This document shows, in pieces, positions 34,370-46,649 of a stretch of DNA of 64,000 bases. The DNA lies in the NCBI GenBank assembly GCA_014905825.1, contig JACGCN010000003.1:2294001-2358000 (forward strand). Direction: 5' to 3'. Under the pieces are notes generated by a model. That model saw only the letters and a list, made by a program, of their open reading frames with translations, did not search any database and had not been told where the DNA came from. This stretch comes from Lyophyllum atratum. Taxonomy: Eukaryota; Basidiomycota; Agaricomycetes; Agaricales; Lyophyllaceae. A program made the translations under genes and the position numbers. Each line of letters opens with the position of its first letter. Within the stretch, counting starts at the first letter, position 1.

Positions 34370-34929
34370 TTTGGGCTAAGAGGAGGCCTGATCTTCTTGA
34401 AGGTATAGTCAAGTACATATATAGCGTTGTGGTGGTTGTTCGGGTCGTGTTCGCTGCCAGCGCCGCCTGTCAAGGCAGGACTTCTTCCGTTCGTTCCATT
34501 AGACGCGTCTACAGCCGAAATGGAGCCTCATCAGCATAGCACGAGACGCACTGAGTCTGTAATGAGCAGTGCCAGAAGGGTTGTTCTCTTACTTGGATTG
34601 AAAGAGAGAGTGTTGACTTCGATCCAGAATGATTCGCTGGCCGCAGAAACCGCTCAAAGTTGCGTGCAAAGACAAGGAAATGGCGAATAGATAGATATAC
34701 AACAGTCGAGCACCAGGGGGAAAATCGAAAGAGAGGAGTCAACGAAGCCTCTTGGGCAATGGGATCTATGCTAAAGCCTTAGGGAGAAGAAGTTGGCCCC
34801 AGAGTCGAGACCGACAAGTAGTAGCTTATGTAACTAGACTCGACACACATTGGAAAAAATGCAACCCACTTGGCCTTGGGGCTGATAGGGATGAAGTAAA
34901 AGTTTCGTCGCCTCGAAGACGCGTACTAT
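34370..34929. other. Intergenic
   Basis: Upstream region of the secreted protein gene. No gene seen before the tRNA at 34930. Confidence 0.5.
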
Positions 34930-35003
34930 TGGCCAACGTGGGGATCGAACCCAAGACCTTCGCGTTATTAGCACGACGCTCTAACCAGCTGAGCTAGTCG
35001 GCC
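34930..35003 (-). tRNA. tRNA-Ile (anticodon AAT), copy 3
   Basis: Minus-strand copy identical over 74 bases to the other three. A TTTT run just downstream on the minus strand (about 34899-34902) may end transcription. Confidence 0.95.
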
Positions 35004-35092
35004 GACATCTCTCGACCCGAGTTGCCTTTTCTCCCCTCCGTATACTCGGTTACATGGTGGTACAGAAAGCCCAAATATCGTACGCGGTATAC

Positions 35093-37096
35093 CTAATCGA
35101 CTCGTTTGCGAAACAAAACCTCGGCCTTCATATTCGGAATGCACGCCGTCACAAACCACATATTCTCCGGGCGCCCACCATCCCCCTCCAACTTCACGTC
35201 ATACGTCATGACAAGATGCGCCATCATAATCTTCAGCTCGTTCGCAGCGAAGAAGCGCCCGGGGCAGGCATGGCGCCCGTGACCGAAGGCGACGAAATCG
35301 GATCGCACGGAAACCATGTCGACCTTGCGGCCTGCATTCTCCTTCTTCGTCTTGTCGACGAAGCGGAAGGGGTTGAAGGTTTGTGGGTCTTCGTAGTTTG
35401 TATCGTCGCGGTGCGTCGCGTCAGCCGCGACGGCGATGACGGTGCCCTTGGGAATGTACGTGCCGTCGGAGAAGGTGAAGGGTGTGCGCGCGTAACGTTC
35501 CATCATGACTTGTGGGAGAGATGGTGGGTGAGAACAGTGGAGTCAGAGGAGAGAAGACGGCGTACGGCATCCGAGCGAGTTGAGCCGCTGGCTCTCCTTG
35601 AGAAAACTATCCACTTTGACCATTTGGTTGAGCGCATCGTGGGTCCAACCTTCTTGGTCTATGATTTGTTGAACTTCCTCTCGCATGGGCTGGATATATT
35701 CCGGATACGCGGCCAGGTATAGCAACGCATGCGAAAAGGTCTGTGCAAAGGATCAGTGTCCAGCTTGTCGACGCGATTCAAGGTAGCTGACCATGGTTGA
35801 CGTGTGGATCGCAGCAAAGTTAACGGTGAGTATCCTGCGCGTTAGGCTGCGTAGGGTCGCTTCTTCGCCCTTGGCTTCGTCCATGAGCCAGCTCAGCATG
35901 TCGTTCTGAGTGCAACGTATATTAGTTGGTTTCCGAGGAAATTGAAACGAAGAAAAGTTGTTGTACCGGTTTCCCTGGGTATTCCTTTCCGTATTCATCC
36001 AAATTTTGTCGGCGTTCGTCAATCAATGGTTTGAGATGCTTGGCCGATCGATCAATGCTGGTGGAAACACTGGTGAGGAAGTAATTGGCAAAGCTGGAAG
36101 AACAAATTAGTGTCGTGTAAATGTTCTAGCACGGACCGACATACGGCCTGAGGACTCTAGGCACGAGATTCAGAATAGCCGCAGACATTACGACCGTCGT
36201 TGTGAACTTGATATTGTTGTCCATGTAATCGGGTTGCCGACCTATCAGAGGACTTCAGAACAGACACAAAATTACTCTTAGAGATACCAACACAAGGGGG
36301 CACCGACGAAAATGCGATTGCTGGCTCGACATATAATGGGCATCATGGTATCCATTACTTTAAGTTTCTTCCATTCTGATTTGAAGTAACTTCGTCAATT
36401 TCACTGGGAAAATAGAAAAAGATAGCGACGCACCATTCTCTTGAAGAGGAATAACGTCATTAAATGCAGCCACGACTTCTTCATAGACCGCTGGGAAGAG
36501 GGCAGGAAGATTCCGTGTTAATAGGGTGCGGACTATTGGAATATGGTACGGATCCTGGCTGACGCTTGCGCCTAGGGTATAGGGGACTTGGAGTTGCTAA
36601 TAGACGTGAGACACCGCGCAAACCATAAACGAGGACGTCAAACATACCTCTTCAACAGAGTCATGGAATGAAAGCACGTCCTCCGGCGCTTTCCGTATAT
36701 CCTCAATATACTTGTTGCCGTTCACCACGACCAGCCATTTCCCCAGGTTCGGTATTTTGAAAATCCCGTGACCGTACTTTTAGGTTTGGTACCTACGTTA
36801 GTCCTGTTAGAGCTGAAGACGACGTCGACTCACTTTGTCACATCCACGTTGCACCAAGTTCCTTGTATTGAAGATAAACTCGAAGCCACCAATGAAGGAT
36901 AGGATTTGCGACTGGAATCCCACTGCAGGAATATGATCAAGCTATGAAGGGCCACGTCAGATCCCGTCAATGCTTGACAGGTTAACAAACACACCTTGCG
37001 ACCAGGCCAGCGATAGAAGACAGCAAAAAGGACCGCAGAGCCTATCGCCCATCCCTGGAGATATTGCTTGTCACTAAGCTGGTCGAGCAACATCAT
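35093..37096 (-). CDS. Cytochrome P450, ent-kaurene oxidase/CYP512-like
   Basis: N-terminal membrane anchor [20 protein letters not shown] and [14 protein letters not shown], then [15 protein letters not shown] and [16 protein letters not shown]. The middle has [20 protein letters not shown] and [20 protein letters not shown]. The I helix reads [10 protein letters not shown] in place of the usual AGxDT; the K helix is [10 protein letters not shown] (ExxR intact), and the haem loop [19 protein letters not shown] has its Cys. It ends [11 protein letters not shown]. The sequence style matches basidiomycete CYP512/ent-kaurene-oxidase-like enzymes, some of which oxidise triterpenoids. Substrate here is unknown and no terpene synthase is in the window. 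About eight introns. A GATA-site cluster lies 270 bases upstream. Confidence 0.87.
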
Positions 37097-37726
37097 AGGC
37101 GGTGTCAATGGCCGTCTCACCAATGTCAGTGACAGACAATGTCACAAATCGTCCCCACATGATGTCGGTGACCTCGGACCAGTTGAAAATCAGCCACGGA
37201 CAGAAGTTGAGGGCCGAATATCGGCGCATGCATGCGTGGACAACGAGCTTGCTTGCACAAGCGGTAGCAGACAGTTTCGTGTAATGGACGTCGCCGACTT
37301 CGCCCAATGTCAACGTCATATCATTATGTGACTTGGGAATGGAGAAAAATAGCCTTAAACAGTGTGAGATAAGATAAGATTAGGTTGACCAACTTGTCTT
37401 CCGTCAATTTCTGGGGACAACTCCCTAGATGGGATTATACTAAAGCAGATACATTTCTTGGAGTATTTGTCCGACAGGGATATTGGATATCTTTTATGAT
37501 ATGCACAAGCAGGCTGGGAAGAAGACCAGTTACAAAGGATGCCTCGTTCTTCGAAGACCCTGCTAGGGTCTGACTTAGTCGCCGTTGTAGTGAAGCCACA
37601 TCAACGCCGTTAAGACTGACAGTAATATAAATATACCCGATACTAGACAAGGACAACAAAATGCATAATCGTACACCAATGATACAGGAATACCAAGAAA
37701 GAAATGTCAGCCGTATTGCACAACGC
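37097..37726. other. Intergenic
   Basis: Contains the promoter side of the P450 gene with the GATA cluster at 37367-37379. No coding exon recognised. Confidence 0.5.
37367..37379 (+). promoter_or_regulatory. Overlapping GATA-factor sites
   Basis: GATAAGATAAGAT gives two overlapping WGATAR sites about 270 bases upstream of the P450 start codon. Such sites bind fungal GATA factors (nitrogen, iron or light regulators). Function is inferred from the motif alone. Confidence 0.35.
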
Positions 37727-39078
37727 TCATCTGCAGTTATCATCGCGAACATCCCAAATTCCCCAGAACCCATATTTACCCTGTAAAATCTTGTGGTTAA
37801 AGAAGATATTTCAGCAGAATATCAGGGCGTACCCAGTTCGGACAAGCATTCGGGCGCTCATACGTCTGACCATAGATCGTGAGTGGTGTGGTCAAGCATA
37901 GCCTTTCAGGATTCTCTCCAGGATGCACTCCACCAAGCTTCGCCTCGATTCGCTGCCGCAGAAACAAATGAATGAGTGGATAAAAATATCGTAATGATCA
38001 AAACTTACGCGGAAGCCCGAGTGCGGGGCGATGCAGTCCTAGAGCCAGGATACATTCAGATATCTCCACCAGTGATGAATCGGCCGGTATACACCCACCT
38101 TCTGCTTGGTGAACTCCCAGTACGCGGAGCAGACTGCCTCGTTATCCGCAATCCAGTGACCATACACGCCATCGAAAATGCCCTACGAATACGGACGGGG
38201 ATTAAGCACAGGTATATCATTCGAATACGAGAGGGACACACCCGATCTTCACAAGTCACAGGAGTCTGGTAAGTGATGCCGTTGATCTTCATCGGAGTCG
38301 CTCTGCAGGCTTCAACCTTATCCATGAACATCGGTAGGTTGGCAAGTCTGGCGCTATACCCCTTTCGTCCGTTTGCAATGCAGTGCGGCTCCCCTCTCAC
38401 ATCAACCCAATACAACTTGGCCTGCTCACGCTCCTGTTGCGCCCTTTCCAGTTCATGCTGCAACTCATCTGCCTTCGTCTTGTAGCTCCTTTCCATCTCC
38501 TTTCGTCGTGTGATGAGCGCCTGTTCGTCAAGCCTGAGTTTCTGGATAGTCGCGTTGAACTCTTGCAAGATCCGGTGACGAACTTGGGGGTCCGTGATGT
38601 CGGTACTGGTGGAGCGAGCGATGAAGACACCCAGGAATCCACAGGCCGGTCCAATGAAAAGGAGTGCGACAATGCATAAGATGATAACGCCGTTTGGGCT
38701 CGAAGACTTGCCATTCTTTCTACCATCCTCCAGGGCACTGAGTACGAAAATGATTGAGTGGTGGGACACACACCAGATGGGATTGTCCCGTTGTGGAGGA
38801 ATGCTTACCTTACTCCGTGCGTCCTGCCACTCCTGCTGTAAAGGAGAGGTTCTTGTTCTCTGCAAGCGGGAAGTCAGCTATTATAAGGTTGTTCTAGCTG
38901 AATGCCTGTTACGTTGCTTGATACGTCGGGGGAGGCGATTTAGATCTAGGGCACCAGAATCAGTATTTGACCGGCCACGGAGCTTCAGACGACAGTATGC
39001 ACCTCTGCCTAGGCATCCCTGCTGTGTTTCTGAGGTGGAAGTAGAGGAAGAGCTGTCAAAGGCACGCAGCGCAGTCAC
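37727..39078 (-). CDS. Single-pass membrane protein with coiled coil and repeated Cys modules
   Basis: Not a family I can name. The model starts MTALRAFDSSSSTSTSETQQ, with a polar, Arg-rich cytosolic part ending ALDLNRLPRRIKQ. One membrane span follows (GVIILCIVALLFIGPACGF, LGVFIARS), then a coiled coil (LDEQALITRRKEMERSYKTK and ELQHELERAQQEREQAKLYW). The distal domain has two similar Cys-containing modules: PMKINGITYQTPVTCEDRG with FDGVYGHWIADNEAVC, and PLTIYGQTYERPNACPNWG with YGFWGIWDVRDDNC at the end. It is therefore type II, with repeats outside or in a lumen. The first intron (donor after IKQ, acceptor GCAGAG) is the least certain join, so the N-terminus could differ. Eight or so exons. 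Confidence 0.6.
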
Positions 39079-39689
39079 TGTTTGCCATAGTCATGGCATA
39101 GAAGCACGTCGTGGTTCAAACGTGGTAATAGGGTATGCTTCCTGGGCGCTTAGAAACTCAGTCCAAGGGCTGCGGATGGGATACTTAAGTCATGACGCGG
39201 ACGTTACACAGCATCAAATTGGCGCGATGTCCAGTCAAAATAAAGACAACTAAGTACACCAAAATCGAAACGAAGAAAACATCTCACACTGTTCAACACC
39301 TGCATTCGAAAACTTGGCGAGTTACTCATGTATCTGACTGGGGCACAATCACGCGGCGAAACATAAGTGGAAACCCCTCACACCTCCTACATTGTATGAA
39401 GCCCTAACAAACTTAGCTACCAAGCGGCAAACGTTGACGATGAAATACGATCAACAACACGCGCGCGAAGAAGGCTCAGAAAGCTGACAGCGATGTGGCC
39501 TTGAGGGTTCGACCTCGGTCACGATTTATGGCGCGTCTACGGAAGTCGAATACGGCGGATGCAGACATCATGGCACAAAAACGGATTCATATACTTCAGT
39601 GTACAGGATATTTGAATTTACTTCTGGTCGTTTCTTCGCTGTTCATGGGTAGAGTATTGGAGATGCGACGTGCGAGATACAAAGACCTT
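39079..39689. other. Intergenic
   Basis: No coding region is recognised on either strand between the membrane protein start and the SOD stop codon. Confidence 0.5.
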
Positions 39690-40484
39690 TTAGAATTTGG
39701 AACGGCCGGACGCCTCCGTGAAGCGTTTCTCAGCCTCGTCGAAGTTGATGACCGACCAGATGGCGTTAAGGTACTAATCGCGACTTAGCACGCGTATCCA
39801 GCAACGACGAACAAGTTGAGGAACTTACATCGGCCTTGACATTGAGGTACTGGAGGTAAAACGCGTGCTCCCAGATGTCGACGCCGATGATGGGGATATG
39901 GGTGAGGAGAGGGTCTTGGTTCTGAGTAGTGACGATCTCGAGATGCTTGGTGGTTGGGTGCAAGCCCTGATCGCGGTGAGACACGTTAAACGTCATGCGA
40001 GACAAACCCTGAAAGAAGGTACGCACAAGCCATCCCCAGCCCGATCCCTGAATTCCGGCCGTGGCAGAGTTGAACTCCTTCTTCATGTTGTCGAAGCTGC
40101 CAAAGGCAGAATTGATTGCCTCTTTGAGAGGGCCGTCCTTGAGGACGCCTCCGTTACCTTTCTTCTCAGATGCCGCGGGGGCAAGGTTCTTCCAGAAGAG
40201 AGAGTGGTTGATATGGCCTGATCGGGTGCGATGGTCTATCAGCCGCCCGAACCCTCATAAGCTAGTTCGGTCATTGACATACCTCCTCCATTGAACTTCA
40301 GGGCAGCCTGGAGAGCGATGCGCTCCTTCGGGGTCGGAGCCTTGGCGTATGCAGTCTCAGCAGAGTTGAGCGCGGTGACGTAGGTCTGATGGTGCTTTTT
40401 GTGGTGGAGCTCCATGATCTGGCGAGAGATGAAGGGCTCGAGAGCATCGTAGGCGTAGGGAAGATCGGGGAGAGTGTTGGACAT
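39690..40484 (-). CDS. Manganese/iron superoxide dismutase
   Basis: Converts superoxide to oxygen and hydrogen peroxide. Exons give [72 protein letters not shown], then [39 protein letters not shown] and [18 protein letters not shown]. The metal ligands are seen: His in the N-terminal MELHHKKHH and NHSLFW parts, and Asp and His in VDIWEH. A 60-base intron after GWGWL has a length divisible by three and lacks stops, so it could be misread as coding. There is no mitochondrial presequence, so a cytosolic form is likely. Length about 205 residues is normal. Confidence 0.93.
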
Positions 40485-40731
40485 GATGGGGATGTGTGTA
40501 GGTGTGAGTGGTCTAGGCGATGACCAAGGGTGAGGAGAGTGGAACAGGGTGCGACTGTTTATATGGTCGCGATCTGTTTATTCCCACACTGATGTAAGAC
40601 CGTTGCGCCACATTCCGTCATTTATGATTCTCAAACAGGGCCCAGACTTCTCCCATTGCGTCGAGACCAGACAGGGGATACAACCTCCGTATGCTACGAG
40701 ATAACCCCCTCTTCTTGTCATAACAACCAGT

Positions 40732-42483
40732 TTATGACGCCTTGTCAAGACCAAACTCTTGTAAAATCTCATCGCAGATGGACAACCACACTCTGCCAAG
40801 TTTCTCAAAGTCTTCTAGCTACGGAAGCTCGTCGTTAATTCCGCCGTCCATAGACAGGCGCAGCAAAGTCCGACGCACCTCTACCCATATTTGCGCGCTG
40901 ACACGGGTCCACCAGCGATCATTGTGGTAATAGTGCGCAGAATATATGTTGTTCTGTTCTAAGAGCTTCTTTTTGAACTTTAGATCTAGCTCCTCTGTGG
41001 GTTTAATGTGTCCCGGGAGGGGAAGCTCCACGTTCACCTGTACATGAGACCTGGGTTATCCGCCGGCTCTCATATCGGAAAAGGATTTAGCAAACCATGT
41101 TGAGGGTAAGTTCGCCATCTGGATCCATGACTTGGGTTCCAAGGATTTCCGCGAGGCGCTTCCCGCCTTTCAAAGCTAGGTCATGGCAATAAGCATTGAT
41201 CTTATGTTCTCCGCCGAGCCAGTTCCTGAAGTCTATCGCTGCATATGGACGTTCTCGAACGTTTCTTTCTGCGATATCATATGAAAACCGTACCATAGGC
41301 GACTCCTAGATAGGGAGTATAGTCGATAGTTCCGTTCCCTGGATTCATATGAATATTAGAGGCGAAAGGGGCCGCAATGAGGACCGTTCCTACATTCGTA
41401 TTGGATAACGAAGTTCGGGTTATTCCTATCCGCCGGTGAAATGTAAGTATGAGATGTCGGTAGCGACGTCTTGACGATGTGTTGATTCCTAACTTTACAG
41501 TGAGTACGGTCAACGTACTGGTAGTCAAAGGAGAGGTACGGACCGCTTTGGAACATACAGAATCGCGGCTGCTCGCTTGGCCGACAACCACTTATGGCAG
41601 TTCTAGATAATGAATCATATCAAAAGATGCAAAAAAACGCGGTTTACGAATGGATCAACGTACGGATACCCAGAAGTCAGGCTGAGCTTCACTCAAATTG
41701 ATGTCAACCTCCTGCCCAACCGAGTGTGCGCCGTCGACTACACTCCACGCGCCCGCTTCCTTACAGATGGCCACAAGCTCCTTCCAGGGCAACAAGACAC
41801 CCGGGTTCGAAACGATGCTGTCGATTACGACTACTGTCTTCTTGCCTTCAGCCTTTGGATGCGCTGCAAGGAACTCCTTGAAGCTCCTGATGATTTCAGA
41901 GTGCGTAGTGGGGAACTGTATGATGAATTGCTTGATAGTGGGATGCGGCGGGACGTCCCCGATATTCCTGAGTGTCTTATCGACAGATCCGTATGTCGTA
42001 TTGACTAAGTACGCGTATCGTAAATTCAGCAAAAGCGTTGTCGTGGATCGAAGGAGGGGCAAGGCTCACATCCGATGATGGTGTCACCCTTCTCCCACTC
42101 GAAGTTTCGCATGATGGTGTTTATACCCATCGAGGCATTCGGTACGAGGACTACTTCATCTACGTCCGCCCCGATCAACTGCGCGAGCCGGCGGCGGACA
42201 TCGATCAATCTAGGTTGGTAGGTAAGCCGATGGAAGAGGTCAGGCTTCCCCTCGATCTCTAGAGTCAACTTGTTGATTGCGGCCAGAACTGGCAGTGGGG
42301 TCGCGCCGTATGATCCTGGACGGCGTCCGCGGTGTAAGCCCAAATCAACCTAGGTTTAGGGCCCGACATCATACCAGCATTGAGGTTGAGATAGGTGGGA
42401 TCGAACGCGAAGTACTTGAGCACATCGTGTCCAAGGCTCGGGGGCGGCTGCTTGTAGAGCTCAGTGGGGTCTAGGTTGTCCAT
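40732..42483 (-). CDS. Class V aminotransferase, isopenicillin N epimerase-like
   Basis: A PLP-dependent fold-type I enzyme. Exon joins give MDNLDPTELYKQPPPSLGHD, YLNLNAGSYGATPLPVLAAI, RRRLAQLIGADVDEVVLVPN, ASMGINTIMRNFEWEKGD, NTTYGSVDKTLRNIGD, VVVIDSIVSNPGVLLPWKEL, WSVVDGAHSVGQEVDINL (cofactor Asp and His), DFWVSNCHKWLSAKRAAA (Schiff-base Lys in HKW), WNGTIDYTPYLGVAYAIDF and VSAQIWVELEDFEKLGRVWL, ending FGLDKAS. All key residues are present. The family includes isopenicillin N epimerases and cysteine desulfurase-like or ergothioneine lyase-like enzymes; the specific reaction is not readable. No penicillin-type gene is near. Eight introns. Confidence 0.87.
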
Positions 42484-44477
42484 GGGTATCGAGGGTATTG
42501 GGGGACAACTTCAGAGCTGAGAGAATAGGGCTTGCATTTATGTCTTTCCGCACACTTTCCGGGCCGAGCAAAAGTGAGTGGTCACGTGGGGTGCCTCAGG
42601 AAACCCATGACTCGGATTCGGCAAATCGCGTACAAGGCGACGCGTTACGCCTACGGAAGACGACCATCGGACTCGGGGCAGATTCTTGAAAATAAATCTA
42701 TGGTGGAGTTGTTGCAGAGATCTACAATGCTCCTACAAGAAGAAGAACTTTGGAGTTAGTTAGGCGTCAAAGACTCGATTAGTAGAGCGTTGCGAGTCAC
42801 TTGCCACAACCATGTGGACGCGCCCCTTGGCACTTGCTGAGGTCCGAAGACCAAGTATCGACGACAAGCCTTAGGTGTATAATGAACACCCCAATTTTGA
42901 ACAACCGAGTTCCCAAAGGTGACATTTCCGGGTAATCAAATGTTTGGAGAGGTGATCTAAAGGAACGGGGCTCTAGATACAAATAGTTTTGATTGAAGAA
43001 AAGGGAATATAGTCAACGACTGGAGGCCTCGAAAGCCGAGTATTGAAAACGTAGTAAGTTTCTGACAAACCCTGGAGAAGCGCGATTAGTATGACCACTG
43101 GCTAAGATTTAAGTGTTCCTTACAGCCCATAAACCTGGCGCTCTCTCCCTGTTGAGCGTCCCCAGATTTGCTAAGAGCCTCATAAGCTCAACAAATTGCA
43201 TAGGCTTCATGTTCTAATGGATGATGCGTAAGTATCAAAAGAGACCTATACGCACTGCTGACTTGAGCCAAGGGCCAGACCTGGCGACGAATTATGTGTT
43301 AACGCCGCGGGCAAACGGGGTGGTATCACCATGGAGCCAGACCAGCAGCGGAACACGTCGATGACTAGTGATGGCGAAATTGGTGCATCATCTTGACACT
43401 CTCCCTGGATATTGCGAGGTTGGGTAGAGACAGGACAGTCAAATGTCTTCTACTACAGAAATACCCGCCCCCGTGCAGTAGGATGTGTGTCTCAGAAGAA
43501 TACGCCACACGGATACCGGTGGTCAGAATGCTCGGTCGTGGCGGTTTCCGTCGGCATGGCCTTGTGTCGATGTCAGTCGACAGCTCTGCGAAGAGAGCAG
43601 TACGTGAATGGCCTAGAGCCTCGAGAATGTAGCTTCAAAAAACCAGATTCTGTAAGAAGTTGAAATCTGTCAACGTGCCAGTCACGGGTGCTCGAAGACC
43701 AGGTGCCACGCTGAGAGTCAGGAAAGATACGGGTCGGGAGCACAAGGATTGTGTGGTTTCATGCGCAAGAAGGGATCGTCGTAGGTCTATTGGTACGGGA
43801 CAAGCAGTGGTAGAAAAACAGAAAATGTACGATGGCACGTGGGGGTTTGTGGCAAGTTCAACCAACTTTCACACGCCGGTTCTCTTTATTCCTTGACATC
43901 TTCGAGACATCTTCCAGAATCCACCACATCAAGTCGGAGCATTGCTACATCTCTAATGAGTTCTTTAGAACCTTCATGATGGACATAAGCTTGCGCCGAG
44001 GAATCTCATTCCATCATCACGATGACACCCACACCAATAGACGACACCTTTCTTCACACCCATCTACTGATGCTAGAATCAAAATGCTTGACTTTAGGAC
44101 CGCAACTAAGGGAGGACTCACCACGAAAGAACATGGGACATGATAGACCTCTGTCAGAGAACAAATTTGTACAACCATTTTTCAGCGATCTCGGAGAACC
44201 AAGATTGCGGAGCAGGCGCTTCGATAATGGTTCACGAGCTGGCGGATCGACCGCTCCTTCTAAATCCCGACTTCCCTTCCAAAGCCTCCAGGCCGTCCGC
44301 GAAGCTTTATAGATTTTTTCTTTCTTCCCGTGTCCCCCGAAGTCCTCGACCTCGTGGGTTTCAATCTTCCTCGTCATAGATTCCATCCCTCTTGTCCCGT
44401 CCTATTTGAATTCGCCATTTAACCTGAGTCGTTCTTTCTCGTCCCCTTCCCGTTCTTTCTCTTTGTGAATCGTCTTC
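42484..44477. other. Gene-free stretch of about 2 kb
   Basis: The longest gap without a recognisable gene. Short open frames occur on both strands with no family resemblance, no splice-linked exons and no clear repeats seen by eye. It could hold decayed mobile DNA or a non-coding RNA. Confidence 0.4.
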
Positions 44478-46649
44478 ATGTCCGCTTCGCATCTTGTTCT
44501 TGATAATACGTCCGTGAAGCTTATTATAGCCTTTTTTTCGCCAGCGCTTTTCTGACCATCGATCCCAACTCAGCTTGGGGGCTGCTTTTATTGGCGTGGT
44601 TGTCGCCGCAGTGTATGTACCCTTTCATTCATACCCTCACCAGTACCCAGTCTCATTGTCTTACAGTCTACACGGAGGTTGGATCCGCCGCAGGCCCATC
44701 ATAGCCCTATCATTCTGACTTAAGCCTCAACGACAGTTTCTTGCGTGCAAGCCTGGTACTATTACACCCACCAAAAGGACACATGGCCGACTAAGGCGCT
44801 TGTGAGTGGCGCCGAACATCTTTATGCTATTGTTACCGAATTTCATCTCAAGGTCGGCGCAGTGATGACTTTCGACACGATCCATCAAATATTGATATCG
44901 CACACTGGTATGGTTATGGTGAGACCAGAGCCCACAGTACCACTGATGCCCTCCTGTCGTAGTTTATACATACGTTATCACGAACTACGACAACCCTGCT
45001 CATCTCGGCACCTTAGTCTGGTAGGTGACGTTGGCCCACTCCTATTCATTATTCCTGCTGACCGAGGATTTGCATTTTAAGGAGCCTGCTGGTGAGCGGT
45101 GGTGATCACTGTCCACCGTTTATCTGACTAACATTCGCGTTTCCTGAAGGTCGAAGTGTTGTTCAATGTGAGAGCCTGTTGTCACGGCAGTGGAGTCGAG
45201 GGCTGAACACGTCTCATTCACTCGCAGGGATTTACAGCGGTGCTTGTACAAGGGTATGTTCAACGATCCTTACCGACTCATCTTCTTTCTGACGCATTCA
45301 TACACTTAGTTTCTTGACTATGAGGGTATGGCGATGTAAGTCCTAATTCGTTATCTTCGTATCAGTGACTGAAGGCCACCCAGTGAGCAATCGGAATATT
45401 TGGTTTACCAGCGCGGTTGTACGTTTCACCCAACTGATGCTGTGATTCTATACTCAAAGGCATCAGACTATTCTGGTCGTAGGCGAATTCGGTGAGAACA
45501 TGTGGATTACTTGGTTTTGCTTTGTACTGAGGTGATTTTCTGTAGGATGTGTCGTGGGTACGTGCGTTCGTTTCCCGAATATTTCGACATATTAACGGCT
45601 GCCTTTCACTTCGCATCAGCGTTCGGCGCGATGTCGTAAGTCATGTCGCGGTTATCCAAGTCTGCGCCATGCATAACCTCTATATGTCTCCCATAGACTC
45701 CACTTCCGCACGTTTGCTGAACTTCAGAGTCTCAAGGTTGATTCAAACCATACTTGGTGTTTCGATCGCTCAAACCAGTTTACAGTACCTTTCAATCGCG
45801 GTAAACGCGCTCGCAGCAGCAGGTGATGTGCTTATCGCCGCCATCCTCTGCACACTCCTGCACCGATCTCGGACAGGTTTCCACCGGTGTGTATTCATCC
45901 CCAACCGTCGAACACCCGTCCTGACGAATATTCCAGGTCGGATACGATGATCAACAAATTAGTAGGTCTATCTTCCTTCAGTCTGCGATATAGACGCACC
46001 TGACGAGCAGCGTCCAGATTCTGTTCGCCGTTAACACGGGCTTCCTAACGAGGTCGGTGCCCCTCTTACCCCAGTGAGATTTTAATGTAACCAGATTCTG
46101 GCGTACCGAAGCCTGTGCGCCGTAGCTTCCTTGATATCGGTGAGCATCACGCGCCCCTGGCTTCTTTTTCCAAAAAAGACCTTACATATCCCATTTCTCA
46201 GATCGTCGTCGCCGGGAATACATTTCTGTACATCGCCTTCTTCTTTTGCATCGGCCGCCGTATGTCCACCAGTATCTTTCCCTTCGTCCCTCTCAGTTCC
46301 TGACGCTCCCATTATGGGTCAGTCTACTCCAACTCGCTCCTCGCGACGCTGAACGCACGGAAGATGATCCGCGGTGCTGCGGACGGCATCCATAGCACGA
46401 CTGACAATATTTCCTTGTCCCTGCGGGAATATCCAAAAACTGGCACTGTCTCGTCGAAGGTGAGTTGTCTCCGGGCTGGAAAGTGCACAGGGGAGCTCAT
46501 AGTTGCCTGAGATTGGTCAGCGCCCTACAAATATTTCGATCAAAATCGACACGACGAAGGAGTTCGTCACTGATTCCGACCAAGGTCACGATCTGGAAAA
46601 GGGCGATTCGGCATTGGTGGGGATTCCACTTGCGTTGACGATTTCGTAA
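44478..46649 (+). CDS. DUF6534 seven-helix membrane protein
   Basis: Member of a large basidiomycete family of seven-transmembrane proteins of unknown role. About a dozen tiny exons read MSASHLVLDNT, LGAAFIGVVVAAVLHGVSCV, QAWYYYTHQKDTWPTKAL, VGAVMTFDTIHQILISHT, VYTYVITNYDNPAHLGTLVW, SLLVEVLFNGFTAVLVQGF, LTMRVWRLSNRNIW, then YLSIAVNALAAAGDVLIAAI, LCTLLHRSRTGF, SDTMINKLILFAVNTGFLTS, CAVASLISIVVAGNTFLYIA and RLYSNSLLATLNARKMIRG. The VNALAAAGDVLIA, HRSRTGF..SDTMI and LYSNSLLATLNAR blocks are the family hallmark. A polar tail follows, ending PLALTIS. Exons between 45540 and 45735 could not be resolved cleanly, so one helix is uncertain; a local defect is possible. Confidence 0.75.

Noticed and set aside
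39967..40026. Extra 20 residues inside Mn-SOD (read-through after GWGWL)
   Set aside because: It is a 60-base intron with GT-AG borders and no stop. Removing it restores continuity with the family.
40732..42483. Penicillin/cephalosporin pathway membership of the epimerase-like enzyme
   Set aside because: The family name is broad and fold-level. No ACV synthetase or isopenicillin synthase gene lies nearby.
15000..42500. A secondary-metabolite cluster (GMC oxidoreductase, two P450s, SDR, epimerase-like enzyme)
   Set aside because: No synthase or backbone gene is present, and housekeeping genes (RPB7, PMI, NTO1, SOD) lie between the candidates.
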